Of a stretch of 64,000 nt of DNA, positions 1 to 10,810 are shown one piece after another. A program made the translations under genes and the position numbers. The stretch lies in assembly GCA_034770075.1 (NCBI GenBank), contig CM068387.1:80973971-81037970 (forward strand), written 5' to 3'. The number at the start of each line of letters is the position of its first letter. Position 1 is the stretch's first letter. Below the pieces are notes generated by a model, which did not search any database, was not told the origin of the DNA, and saw only the letters and a program-made list of their open reading frames with translations. The stretch is from Aralia elata. Taxonomy: Eukaryota; Streptophyta; Magnoliopsida; Apiales; Araliaceae.

Positions 1-7
1 CAACTTA

Positions 8-429
8 GGTGGTGTTTGATAAAATTGAATAATTAAGATCTGAATGGTAAATACATCTTAATAAATTAGATCATCTAAGTGAAATAACATCTGAACTTAA
101 AAAGTTGTTCGTTAACTAAAAAGTATAAAACATCTGAATGACTTTTAAAATTAAAAATATTAATTTTTAATTTAAAAATATCTCAAATTGACTTTTCAAA
201 AATCAATAATGATCTTAAAACTTGGAATGGAGGGAGTACAATATTTATTGAAGCTCTATAGATTTAAATTTTTTATTAAGAGACAACTCTTAATGATTTA
301 GATTTATATCTTCCTCTTACCGATTAAGAGACGATAAGAGGCAAATAAAATTTTACCAAACAACTTTACTCTCTTACCGAATCAGATGTGGAACTGTTAA
401 GAGATATTAAGAAGTAAACAAACACCACC
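8..429. mobile_element. Tourist/PIF-Harbinger-like MITE (TTA target duplication)
   Basis: The ends are inverted copies: GGTGGTGTTTG at 8 and CAAACACCACC ending at 429. TTA flanks both sides (5-7 and 430-432), the target duplication expected of PIF/Harbinger elements. The 422-bp interior has no coding capacity. It contains CTGAATG-type subrepeats shared with the element at 25242-25640, so the two belong to one family. It lies about 60 bp downstream (in gene orientation) of the last visible exon of the AlaX-like gene, probably in an intron or in the 3' part of that gene. Confidence 0.75.
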
Positions 430-492
430 TTATTCTCTATGAAATGAAGAAGGATGTTCAAGATGAGAATCTTTAAGTAAATAAGTAAAGAC

Positions 493-2458
493 CTTGGGAA
501 TGTAATCAGGAAGGCAGCCACCGCATAATTGACAAGCTTCTTCATATGGTAAGGTAGCAGCAGAAATCTGAAAGTATATGGAAGTACTAAGAATAAACTC
601 AACATCGAATACATATGCTAACAGAAAAGAAATAGAGGAAGAAACAAAAAAAAACATATGAAACATACTTTCCCTCCCCTAGATATTAAATTATTTGCTT
701 CTAGCTCTAGCTCCTTTTGCTTGCTTTGCAATTCATTCTGAGGGACAGAGCCTTTATATTCCACATACGGCCTGGCAAAAAGTGAAAATTCACAGATGTC
801 AATTCCAAGGGATCAGAGGAACAAACATATCATAACTAGCCTAACAGACATTTATGTATAAGCATATCTCAACTAGGAAATCTTAACTCAACTCAATGCG
901 CCTTTTTATCCAAACTAGTCGAGTTAGGAAATCTAGTATAGTAAATTCTAGAAGTTAGAAACTGATGGCCCATATCATCCATCAATGAAAGGTTGGTTCC
1001 TATTAGATCAAGTTAAAAAGTTATGCTCTAAGAAGACAAATAAAGAAACTAAAAGGCTTTTAATAACTCAAAACATAACAGTGGAATCAATCGCCTAGAT
1101 GCTCTCTTCATAACCTTAAACAAAACTGTGCGTCTGAATTGCGATAATAGTCCTTACTCCTTACTAATATCTCATGCAGAGACACTACTAGCTAGTTTAA
1201 GCCATAATCAAAAACTAATTACTATTCATCTAAGAAAGCACATTAAATAATCACTCCTATTCTCCAGCATCTCTACTTCATCAAGACTCAAAATGCTATA
1301 TCTGAGAACATATCCTGCTAACGAATGTAATGTGAAAGAAAAATATGTTTCATTGATTTTAGAATACCACCTGCCATTGAAGTTAAATCAACTCACTGTT
1401 TTGCAAGAAAATATGATAATATAAAAACTTCTTGAGATTAAATAGTTTAGGATGTTGTATTAGTAATCATATTTACAATCAGCAGAATAACCACAAGAAG
1501 TTTCAATTCATACCCATCAGGGAAATGGTAGCCTTTGCCTGGCTCTAAATGACTTAACCCCACATTTCTCATACATAAGTCCAGCAAATGCCCAGCTGAG
1601 TGTAGTCTGGAAAAATCAATGGACATTAGCAAGGGAAAGAAGCTAAAGCAAAACAAATAACATAAAAATAAAAAAAGACACGTTGCTTAAGCACAGAAAG
1701 TAAGCAATAATTTATGCATGTATACAAAGCTAATAACATAATACTTTATAGCATCTAACTTATGTAATGGGTACATTTCAGCAGCAAAAAGATAATCAAC
1801 TCTGAAAGCTCACCAATTTGAGCTGTATTAATACACTACATTCAGAAAAATTAATGAATGCCTCGGTATTCCTTATTGTATACCTAGAATTGAGCTTTCG
1901 CCTAGATCCATCCACAGTCAAATAAACTTGAACCCCTTCTTCAACTTTGATGGGCTCATAATTCTCAAAGAACCCATAATGAAAAACCTATTTATTATAT
2001 AACAGTCACAAAAAATTAAAATAAAAGTAAATAAAATAGAAGAGTGGAATCGGGGGGTTAGTAGAAACAAAATGGGAATGAATAAGTAACATACAATTCC
2101 ATCTTTGGATCGAACATCTTCCACTATAAATTTGAAGTTCGATGAATCAGAATCATCAGAAGAAGAAGAAGAATGGGGGGTGGTTGTGATGAACCCAGTA
2201 TCGTACGGCTGGCCTCCACCTTGTGGGTGAAAAATGGTGGATTCCAATATCAATACCCGTCTGCCATCCTCGCCCTTTCAGTGAGAGATTAAGGTTAACT
2301 GAATTAAAAACTCCATGAATAAATGTAAAAGAGTGAAGAAGAGGACTGACCACAAAGGAAGATAGAAGGGTGGAGTTGGATTGGAGCTTCCCCATTTCGT
2401 CAAAATACTCCAGTTTTGTTGTCTTTAAATTATCATGATGATGATGATGAAGATCCAT
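493..2458 (-). CDS. AlaX-type alanyl-tRNA editing protein, 3' end outside window
   Basis: Spliced minus-strand gene, incomplete at its C-terminus. Exons: 2351-2458, 2095-2274, 1884-1987, 1514-1606, 669-771, 493-567; phases agree and give about 221 residues. The second-additional domain of threonyl/alanyl-tRNA synthetases is recognisable: STIFHPQGGGQP near residue 50, then the zinc-binding HxxxH in LHSAGHLLD at about 131-139, then GKGYHFPDGPYVEYKG and a PYEEACQLCGG segment. The family hydrolyses Ser or Gly mischarged on tRNA-Ala in trans. The second metal motif (Cys-Gly-Gly-Thr-His) should follow but is not seen before the left edge. The start lies at the first in-frame ATG and is followed by a five-His run. 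The last donor (AAG|GTCTTT) is weak, so the end of that exon is less certain. A MITE lies directly downstream. Confidence 0.85.
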
Positions 2459-3664
2459 GATTAACTAATTTCCTCCTGCTAAATTGGGGCTCCAAGTTTT
2501 CGATTTGACTTTATACAGGAAATTAATGGAGTAAATAAATGATCATTGTTCAAGGTTTCTGCTGGCGGCCTGGCGCCGCCTCCTTTTTATTTTATCGGCT
2601 TCCGGGAAATTCACTCGCCTCATTTCAAACGATATGGAGGAAATAGATGATCATTGTTCGGTCTTGGTCTCTTTAAAATAGGAGTAATTTATTATATTCT
2701 CATATTCGAGTTTAATAATATTACTCCCTCCTTAGTCAAAAGGAAAAACATAGTGTACATTTTATGAATAAATAAATAAAATTTTAAATTTATCTAAATA
2801 GTTTTATAAGATTCATAAAATAATAAATAATTTTATTTTTTTTACACTAGTAAACCCCATTAAATTATATAATTACCTTCTACTTTATGTATTTTATCTA
2901 AATATATTTTATATACAAAAATAATTATACCTTTAATCATTCTTTTGAGGACAGTAACTAATAACTCTTTGATTAATTAACTTGAAAAATGAACTGATAA
3001 AAGAGGCTATAAATTTGATATGTTCGAAAAATGATGAATAATTCTTCTGGTTTTAAATAGGATATTTTTTTTTCTGCTCGCTTTAATTTAATTTGCTAAC
3101 CATATATGCCAATATATGAGCATGATTAAAATAATATAATTGAGAACGAAAGAACTCATCAATCCCGTATACATATATATATATATATATAGTTTTTATC
3201 AATCCCATTTACATATATATGAGTATATAGTTTCGTTGTACTCTTTACATTTTACATTTTTTACTATCATATGAATTCTCTACTTTTGACTTTGCTTAGT
3301 TGTTGTTTTTTTTCGCATGCAAGACTTCCTCTATTCTTTTCCCTACAAAATTTATATTTTCAATTTTTATAAACTTTACCTCAAGAAATGACAATTTGCA
3401 ATATTATAATTTTAAAAATATAGGTAGCATTTTGCTAAAACTAAAGCTGAGATAAAATTTTATATTGCATACTCAAAAAGGCAGAAGAACGATTTAAAAT
3501 AAAAATTATTAGAATTAAAAGTCCAACTTGTTCGGTGGATCTAAAACCAAGCTAATATTTTTTGATTTGGCTAGAGAGAAACATATGAGACGTGGGTTTG
3601 ATTGTTTAGTTTTGGTTTATTAGGGTATAAGGAATGTTTTTTAGCGTCCCATGCACCATATATT
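2459..3664. other. Upstream region of the AlaX-like gene; no gene seen
   Basis: AT-rich intergenic DNA. About 2540-2640 is comparatively GC-rich and lies immediately 5' of the minus-strand AlaX-like gene, so it probably holds its promoter and leader. A one-sided Stowaway-like end (ACTCCCTCC) begins near 2723 without a recognisable partner. An AT microsatellite lies at about 3171-3190. Confidence 0.5.
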
Positions 3665-5458
3665 GGTATAATATATATATATATTTTTTCTCTTATTCAA
3701 ATGTCGAACTACTATTTCAAAGTCTTGGACAAATATCTCCACAATTTTAAATATAAAATTATCTTTTCCCTCACCGGTGACTACATAAGCATCATTTTTC
3801 AGGTTAAAGAATATATATATAGGGTAACAATCTCTGGCAACCGGTTGCCATGGGTACTATTTCAGCAACCAAGATCTCCACCGTTGATCAATATAATTGA
3901 TGGCTAGCATTGAAAAAAATGGACCCTGCCGCTACAGGCTGTAGCGGCAGACATATCCTTTGTAGCGGCAGTCTACTTTACGAAAATGCCCCAAATTGGC
4001 TTACCTACCGCTACAAGCTCTAACGGCATGGATTTGTAATTTTTTTTTGATAATTGGAGTTGGCTTACAACGTGAGTTTTTTGATCCTCTTATCCATGGC
4101 TAACTGTTATCCATACCTAACTGTCATTATCATAAAGTATATTATAAAAACATACAAAATTTTAGTTTCCTTCCATATATCAAAAACTTATAGATATATT
4201 TTATTTTTAAGTTAATTTATGAAATACTAAAATATAAATAATTAATAGATATACTTATAGATAGTATACTAAACATAATTATTGTATACTAATTAATATA
4301 ATTATATTGAACATAATTAATTAATATAATTATATTTGTTACTTTTAAAATTTTAGTATTTTATATTTTAGTATTTCATAAATTAACTTAAAAATAAAAT
4401 ATATCTATAAGTTTTTGATATATGAGAGGAAACTAAAATTTTGTATGTTTTTATAATATACTTTATGATAATCACAGTTATGTATGGATAAGAGGGCCAA
4501 AAAAACTCACCTTCTAAGCCAACTCCAATTATAAAAAAAAAATCAAATCGCTGCCGCTAGAGCTTGTAGCGGCAGGTAAGCCAATTTGGGGCATTTTTGT
4601 AAACTAGATTGCCGCTACAAGGGATATGCCTGCCGCCACAGCCTGTAGCGGTAAGGTCCATTTTTTTTAATCCTAGTCATTCATTATATTGATCAACGGT
4701 GGAGATCTTGGTTGTTGAAATAGTACCCATGGCAACCGGTTGCCATGGATTGTTACCCATATATATATATATATATATATATATGGCCATCAACCTCTGC
4801 TCGTGAAGAGTGTTTTCTGATGGATGCAATATCTCCCCCTCACTCTGATAAAGATGGGGCTGCACCAGCGAGCTTCGTCATTGTCAAATGTCATTATAAT
4901 TCTCTTATTCCAGTGTCATGTGATTTTTTCAGAGTCCTATGTTGGACAATTTTGATGTTATTGAGAAGACCATCCAAAGAGTTGTCATCTTTGATTATCG
5001 ACAAAAATACCAACTTAACATTAATAAAGGTATACTGTCACTAAAACCTACTTTAACCTTGGTGGATATTTTTGTCCATAATTAAAGATGTTGGATTGTC
5101 TTCTCAGAATGATCAAAATATGTTGACCTTAAAAAATTAATATCATATGACATTGAAATAAATAACGACATTTGATTATGAAGAAACACGCGGGCGCAGG
5201 CCCCATCTTTATCAAAGTGAGGGGGAAGATATTATAGCAAGTAAAGTAATTAGAAGAAGATTCAAGCTAAAAAACATGACTTTTCACAAGCAGAGGTTGA
5301 TGGGTATATATATACTTAACCTGAGAAATGATGCTAATCGCTTGGTGAGGGAGAAGATAATTTTATATTTAGGATTGTGGAAATATATGCCTCTAATTAA
5401 CATAATTAAGACGTCATTTGATAAGAGAAAAAAAAAATATATATATATATATATATAT
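3665..5458. mobile_element. Outer long-inverted-repeat (foldback) element, split by a second element
   Basis: 3670-3821 is the imperfect reverse complement of 5300-5445 (shared stretches such as TAAATATAAAATTATCTT and CTCTTAT). 4785-4870 is the reverse complement of about 5196-5310 (shared TGATAAAGATGGGGC). 4970-5030 pairs with about 5045-5105. Removing 3822-4758 gives one continuous hairpin element of about 850 bp centred near 5035. Both ends sit in AT microsatellites, so a target duplication cannot be fixed. No transposase is encoded. Long terminal inverted repeats fit a Mutator-like or foldback MITE, but the class is inferred. Confidence 0.7.
3822..4758. mobile_element. Inner foldback element with GCCGCTAC boxes
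   Basis: The termini are GGGTAACAATC and its near-complement GATTGTTACCC. Arms of about 415 bp (3822-4240 and 4345-4758) are close inverted copies around an AT-rich spacer of about 100 bp. Near each end are CAACCGGTTGCCATGG and several GCCGCTAC / GTAGCGGC boxes in alternating orientation, so each arm contains smaller palindromes. The flanks are ATATATATA on both sides, compatible with a roughly 9-bp target duplication but indistinguishable from the microsatellite. There is no coding capacity. It is inserted in the left arm of the outer foldback element, so it is the younger insertion. Confidence 0.75.
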
Positions 5459-8195
5459 TGTAACAAATATAGTCTAAATAAATGGAGGGTGGAGATTAGA
5501 CTAAAATGGATGGTTAGGATTGATTATTCAATAAAGTCTATATAATGTTAGCTATGTACTGAAAATGGGGTATTGAATGTTATGAAACCAATTTTCCAAT
5601 CTCCTTTCTTCTCTCCTCTCATCAAATTCTTCTATTTCTCCCCCAATATTTCTCGAGTTCGTACGAAGGCTCTAAAATCCGTAACATATATCAATATATG
5701 GTGGGACACTAAAGAACACACCTAAACCCTAAAGTGAAACCCTAGCTAAACTCTAAACATGCAATCCAACCCACGTACTCTCCCATAGCCAAACTAACAA
5801 ATATTAGTTTGAATGTGTTGGGACTGACTTGTAATTCTAGCTAATAAAATAAGTAGTTAAACTGCATCACAGTTTAGTACAGGCCAGCAAGAATCAGTTG
5901 TGCACTAGAAGGGCAAGGGGCCAAGGGCAAGGATAACCTCCTCGCATACTAAATTCTATTTGCATGCCACAGACGGACGATCCAATGCAATGTCAGCATC
6001 TCCCTGAAGAGAGAAAAAATATATATGTGATTGAATTTAGATATAAGCTAGTTAAAATTAATTAAGCACTCTGAATTCTGATGCATCATTGCATATATAT
6101 ATATATATAATTCATGCTAAGAATTTAAATTAAAGACGGGAAGTGTGGCAGCCAATGCAAGAGAGAGGTTAATTCAGTTAGATATTCACATAAAAAGCAT
6201 GCATGCAGACGCAGTAACATCCATCTAACAACAGTAGTTAATTAATTACACCAAAAAATAAAATCAAATATATATAAGACAACCTCCTCGCCTATTAAAA
6301 TGAACTAGAACAATTAATTATTATCAACATTCTTAATTTACAACACTCGAAGGCTAATAAACAATAACCTGATCGACCACGGACGAAAGCACAAATTGCA
6401 AATGTGGAGCTAGAAGCCACCGGTATAATTATATTTAATTCCCCTCTCTCTCGTACACATGCCCAACATTATATTGATGATCTGTACCCATGCATGCTCC
6501 TTCCAAGTAATTAGCCTATTAGTTGCAGAACTGCAATTAAGTGACACAGATAATTAAAACATATATAATCATTAATTAGAGTCAGACCCATGCATATATT
6601 TAGGGAGTAAAGGAACAAAGTAAATTAAAAGCCGCAAACAGTTCCATACACACACACACACAATACCATTTCCTGGGGATGCATGTAAAGATCCATGTTA
6701 GTTTTGTCCCTCCTCGTTCATCATCTTGAAACTGCAAGTTTTTTTCCACTGCAATTACTGGCAAAGCTCAACGAATCTAGCTAGTTCATCAACAACACAT
6801 CCACATTTTCAGATTTAATTAAGAGAGATCGAAATGAGGGACTTCAAAAATAAAATAAAATCAATAGCAAGTTTTAATATTTCTTCTCAAACCCAACCCA
6901 AAATAAGGATATATATATATATATATATATTCCTTAATTTTTCTCAGTAACCATAATCATACACCAAATAATTACATGTGTATATAGTATATAAATATTA
7001 TACATTTGCCCCCTGCAATTACTTGATTGATTATTGGACTTAACTATTTTATTTGAATTAATTAATTGAGTTAGTTATTTTATTTAAGTTAATTAGTAGA
7101 GTTAACTATTTTATTTGAGTAAATTATTAAATTTAATTAATTAATTAATTAAATTAATTATTTAATGTATAGTGTGGTAATTTGTAGTGAATTTTATTTA
7201 TTTTAAATAGTATATACGTACTTATACTATTTGATAGTATTGTTCAATATAAGAAAATATAATTAAATGACTTTAAATACATTAAAAAGTATTAAAATAC
7301 GTTTATATTATTGTTTTATTTTTTTTAGTTATTGTTTTTCCCCTTAATTGTTATTTTCTAATTGATAGGATTAGTTATTTTATTTAGGTTAATAGTTGAG
7401 TTAATTATCTTATTTAAATTAATTAGTGTGATAAATTATTTTATTTGAATTAATTAGTGAGTTTTAATTATTTAACTTGAATTATTTATTTTATTTGACT
7501 TAGTTAATGCTTTTTAATTATTTTATTTGAATTAAGCTAGTATCTGGGTTGTATTTGACAATTAATCGTATAGTCAATATTTATTATATGATTTTCATAC
7601 AATCAAACCGTATATTATATCACATGAATGACACTGATATTATTCCGGCTAAAATTATAATCGGAGGGACACTTTTGCTTACTTAAATGTACTTGGAGAC
7701 TGCTATTATTAGTTTTTATAATTTAGGATCACTTATGTAAGTTGGGTAAATACTTCGAGGGATAAAAATGTATTTAACCCTAATATATATTACCTAGAGA
7801 AAAAGCCAGGTTAGAGACCAATACCAGCAAAGGCTTGCAGGAGCAAATAAGAACCAAATGGTCTCTTTACTAATCGAGCAAAACCCTCATTCGTGAACGG
7901 AATTGAAATTGAACCTTCCCGTTCCAAATGGACCAGGCTTATTTAAGCCCTTTAGAGAAGCCCACTTATCTTTTTTATTTTGCTAAACGAAAGCATACTA
8001 ACCTTTCGTGCTCGTTTGGTTTTTGTATTGGGAATGAATCCAATCAGTACTAAAAAAAAGCCCTTAAATTATTTATTATTTAAATTAATAATGATGGCTT
8101 GACAATGAAAGTATCATTATAATATTATAAAATTTGTGTAATTTTGGCACCCAAAAAGGAAAGAAAAAAAAACCTGTGTAATTTTATTATTTATA
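5459..8195. other. Intergenic, AT-rich; microsatellites and degenerate repeats
   Basis: No credible coding exon on either strand. AT microsatellites lie near 6094 and 6910, and a CA run near 6650. From about 7020 to 7140 and 7365 to 7535 a degenerate motif of roughly 30 bp recurs (variants of TTATTTTATTTGAATTAATTAG). The block at 7560-7780 looks like transposon-derived unique sequence, but no termini were identified. Confidence 0.5.
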
Positions 8196-8448
8196 CACCC
8201 TCCGTTCCAAAATTAAAGATACAATTTGACTTTTGAAGTTAAAAGACGGCATATTAAACTTCAAAATTAGTATGACTTATAAAAGTTTATAATTAAATTA
8301 ATTTAATGAATAATAGTTTTTATTATATACTATACAATTATAATAATTCTATCAACTAAAATTAAATAAATTCACATCAATTTGAAGTTTAATATGTCGT
8401 CGTTTGATCTCAAAAGTTAAATTATATCTCTAATTTTGAAACAAACAG
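8196..8448. mobile_element. Stowaway-like MITE
   Basis: The left end CACCCTCCGTTCC follows TA (8194-8195); the right end is followed by TA (8449-8450). About 70 bp at each end are imperfect inverted copies: AAATTAAAGATACAATTTGAC on the left pairs with TTAAATTATATCTCTAATTTT on the right, and GGCATATTAAACTTCAAA pairs with TTTGAAGTTTAATATGTC. Length 253 bp. TA duplication plus a CTCCGTTCC-type end is the Tc1/Mariner-derived Stowaway signature. Confidence 0.75.
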
Positions 8449-8967
8449 TAGTACTACTATCATTAGAATTAGAAACTGATAATAGTTGACAAATTAGTCT
8501 TTTTTATAAACATAAAAGTAACAATTTGATATGAATTTAACTAGTAGGCGTGATTGGGTATTACGTGTATAAAGAAATAAATTTCACTCAAATGCTACTA
8601 TAGTATATTAATTACAAAAAAAGAAAAAGAAAATAGTAATAATAATATGAGTTTGTTTCCTATCTACACAAGTAACAAAGTATGGAAATTTCGTAATATA
8701 TCAGGGGAGCTATGGTACATACAATATCTGATTGATAAATCAGTTCAACTTTTATTTTCCCTTTTTTTTTGAGTGAATAATACGTTGAACTTAAATTTTA
8801 TTTTATCAAATGAAATAACTTAATATTGACTCCTACCTCTGAATTATAAAATATTTGTATATATAAACAATATTTTATTGCATATATTTATTTGTGAAGA
8901 TGTCGTTTTGGCTTGAATCATAAGTTAAATAGATGGAAGTTAAAAACACTAATATGAGCTTAATTCA

Positions 8968-9029
8968 AACTTATTAAAGCCTTTATTAGTGGAGCTTAAC
9001 TTATTAAAGCCTTTATTAGTGGAGCTTAA
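8968..9029. repeat. Two-copy tandem repeat, period about 31 bp
   Basis: CTTATTAAAGCCTTTATTAG plus GTGGAGCTTAA occurs twice in direct succession with essentially no divergence, which indicates a recent local duplication. It is intergenic. Confidence 0.85.
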
Positions 9030-9205
9030 AATATCATTACTGGATTCAATTACAATTAGACTTTTATGGAGGGGTTTGGTGAGTCTGGACTGCAATTGCT
9101 AGCTCAAGAGGCCTAAGCTCGTATAGTTTTCTTTCAAATATTAGAAGAAATGTGGTATGATCTTCAAAAAAAAAAAAAGGTAAAGAAAAAGGAATTCGAT
9201 ATATC

Positions 9206-9680
9206 ATGGAAAGTTCTTCCAATAAAATAAATAATGTGTCTAATAATAGAATCTGATAACTGGTAATCTAATTGTCTGATAAATTTGACATAATATTTTC
9301 TTATAAGAAGAAAAGTGCGTAGTTATATTTTTATTTATTTTTTAAATGATTTATATTGAGATCGTCATTTAATACACAATTCAAATAGAGTATAATTTGT
9401 GAGATATTACGTGTACTAAGTTGTTGGTCCATTACCCATAATCTATTATGGTCATGAAAAGTTCTTCCAATAAAATAAATAATGTGTTTGATAATCCAAA
9501 TGTCTGATAAATTTGACATAATATTTTCTTATAAGAAGAAATGTGCGTAGTTATATTTTTATTTACTTTTTTAAATAATTTATACTGAGATCGTCATTTA
9601 ATACACAATTCAAATAGAGTATAATTTGTGAGATATTACGTGTACTAAGCTGTTGGTCCATTATCCATAATCTATTAAGG
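9206..9680. repeat. Tandem duplication of a roughly 230-245 bp unit
   Basis: The segment from CATGGAAAGTTCTTCCAATA at about 9206 to about 9452 is repeated at about 9453-9680. Landmarks shared in order are AATAAATAATGTGT, TGTCTGATAAATTTGACATA, AGATCGTCATTTAATACAC and TGTTGGTCCATTA. The first copy carries about 20 extra bases after AATAATGTGT. The short minus-strand open frame inside it (9331-9519) has no recognisable domain. Confidence 0.8.
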
Positions 9681-9865
9681 TTGTGTTTGGATTAAATGAA
9701 TGAGAGTGGGAATGGAATGGAAAAAATTGTGTTTGGTTGCTCCATTAGAATGAAATGAACCATTCTCATTTTTTCCAAATTTATGAATTTGAAATAACTC
9801 ATTCCAGTCGGAATAGAATGAATCATTTTACTCTTCATTCTATTCCTTCAATTCAAACGCAGCAT
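9678..9865. mobile_element. Short MITE rich in GAATG/CATTC
   Basis: The left end GGTTGTGTTTGGATTAAATG pairs with a right end reading CAATTCAAACGCAGC, and interior GGAATGGAATGG blocks pair with CATTCTATTCC on the other side. TTA-like sequence lies on both flanks (about 9675-9677 and 9866-9868). This fits a nonautonomous Harbinger- or hAT-type element of about 190 bp, immediately downstream of the tandem duplication. Confidence 0.55.
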
Positions 9866-10289
9866 TTATGATCATACTAATATTAATACTAATGTATCAG
9901 ATTTTATTGGAACTCCAAAATTAAGATGCCATTAAAAAAAACCACTAGTTTTGAAAAGTAAATAATTAAGGATTTTGAAAAAGAAGTAGAAGACAAGGCA
10001 AAAGGAAAAGGAAAAAAGAAAAAAAAAAGAGAAGAGAAGAGAAGAGAATAGTCCATGGATATTGTAAGTACATGATGAGGTGCCTCAGCCTCACCAACAA
10101 CAGCTCATCATCTATCAATTGAAAACAAATTAGTCAAAAAGATAAATTAGTGGGTGTCCTTATAATTCCATTCTAGCTCCCTTCAGTCACAAGCATACCT
10201 ATAGGCTATAGCTAATATACACCACTCATGCTCAATGGCATATCTGTAAATTATCAAAAACCCAGTGGCACTTCCACCCCCACCTTCCC

Positions 10290-10297
10290 TTTATATT
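10290..10297 (+). promoter_or_regulatory. Candidate TATA box of the RALF gene
   Basis: TTTATATT lies 112 bases upstream of the chosen RALF start codon, in a pyrimidine-rich context typical of plant core promoters. A transcription start about 30 bases downstream would leave a 5' leader of roughly 85 bases and exclude the upstream in-frame ATG at 10265. A second AT-rich candidate is TGTATATTT near 10320. Confidence 0.45.
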
Positions 10298-10355
10298 CTC
10301 AAATCTCCCATTCACTCCTTGTATATTTTTTTTGTGTTCTCATCAAAATCTGAAA

Positions 10356-10387
10356 GAAAAGAAAAGAAAAGAAAAGAAAAGAAAAGA
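10356..10387 (+). repeat. GAAAA pentanucleotide repeat in the RALF leader
   Basis: About six copies of GAAAA run directly into a purine-only stretch that ends at the RALF start codon. The whole leader between about 10350 and 10408 is almost pure A and G. Length polymorphism between individuals is likely. Confidence 0.85.
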
Positions 10388-10408
10388 GGAGAGAGAAAGG
10401 GGGGGGAA

Positions 10409-10810
10409 ATGGGAAAGTCTACTGGTTTTCTCGTGATTTGTGCAGCCCTGGTTGTCACCCACATGATCTTGCTCCCATTTCCAGCCGTTCATGCATCAGG
10501 TGGGGACCACCACCAGCTCAGCTGGATTCCGGCGGCCACCACCGCCACTTGCCGGGGCTCCATGGCGGAATGCCTCGCCGCCGGAGAGGCAGACGCGGAT
10601 GAGCTGGGATTGGGGTTCGAGTTCGATATGGATTCGGAGATCAACCGGCGCATTTTAGCAACGAGGAGGAGATACATCAGCTACGGTGCGCTGAGCAGGA
10701 ACAGTGTACCGTGCTCCAGACGCGGCGCGTCGTACTATAATTGCCGGCCCGGAGCTCAGGCCAATCCTTACTCTCGCGGCTGCAGTGCCATCACTAGGTG
10801 CCGGCGTTAG
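10409..10810 (+). CDS. RALF peptide hormone precursor (RALF1/RALF33-like)
   Basis: Intronless, 133 residues. Secreted rapid alkalinization factors bind FERONIA-type receptor kinases and raise apoplastic pH. An N-terminal signal peptide with hydrophobic core at about residues 8-28 ends near AVHA. The propeptide has a conserved CRGSMAECL pair of cysteines (about 48 and 54) and an acidic stretch. The subtilase (S1P) cleavage motif RRIL lies about 50 residues from the end. The mature peptide begins near ATRRRYISY; YISY is the receptor-contact motif. Four cysteines follow in VPC, YNC, RGC and TRC, with RRGASYYNC and GAQANPYSRGCSAITRC as family hallmarks. The start at 10409 is chosen because it places the signal peptide at the N-terminus; an in-frame ATG at 10265 would bury it behind 48 residues. 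Only the region from the propeptide to the stop is clearly GC-rich. Confidence 0.95.
   Translation: MGKSTGFLVICAALVVTHMILLPFPAVHASGGDHHQLSWIPAATTATCRGSMAECLAAGEADADELGLGFEFDMDSEINRRILATRRRYISYGALSRNSVPCSRRGASYYNCRPGAQANPYSRGCSAITRCRR

Noticed and set aside
4677..5545. Several open frames of 60-99 residues on both strands
   Set aside because: All lie inside the nested foldback elements and include translated AT microsatellites.
7929..7952. GGACCAGGCTT match to the miR166 core
   Set aside because: Only 11 bases match; the 3' part of the miRNA is absent and no complementary star arm was seen nearby.
10265..10408. In-frame upstream ATG extending the RALF open frame by 48 residues
   Set aside because: It would place a Lys/Glu-rich segment before the signal peptide, and it lies upstream of the likely TATA box at 10290.
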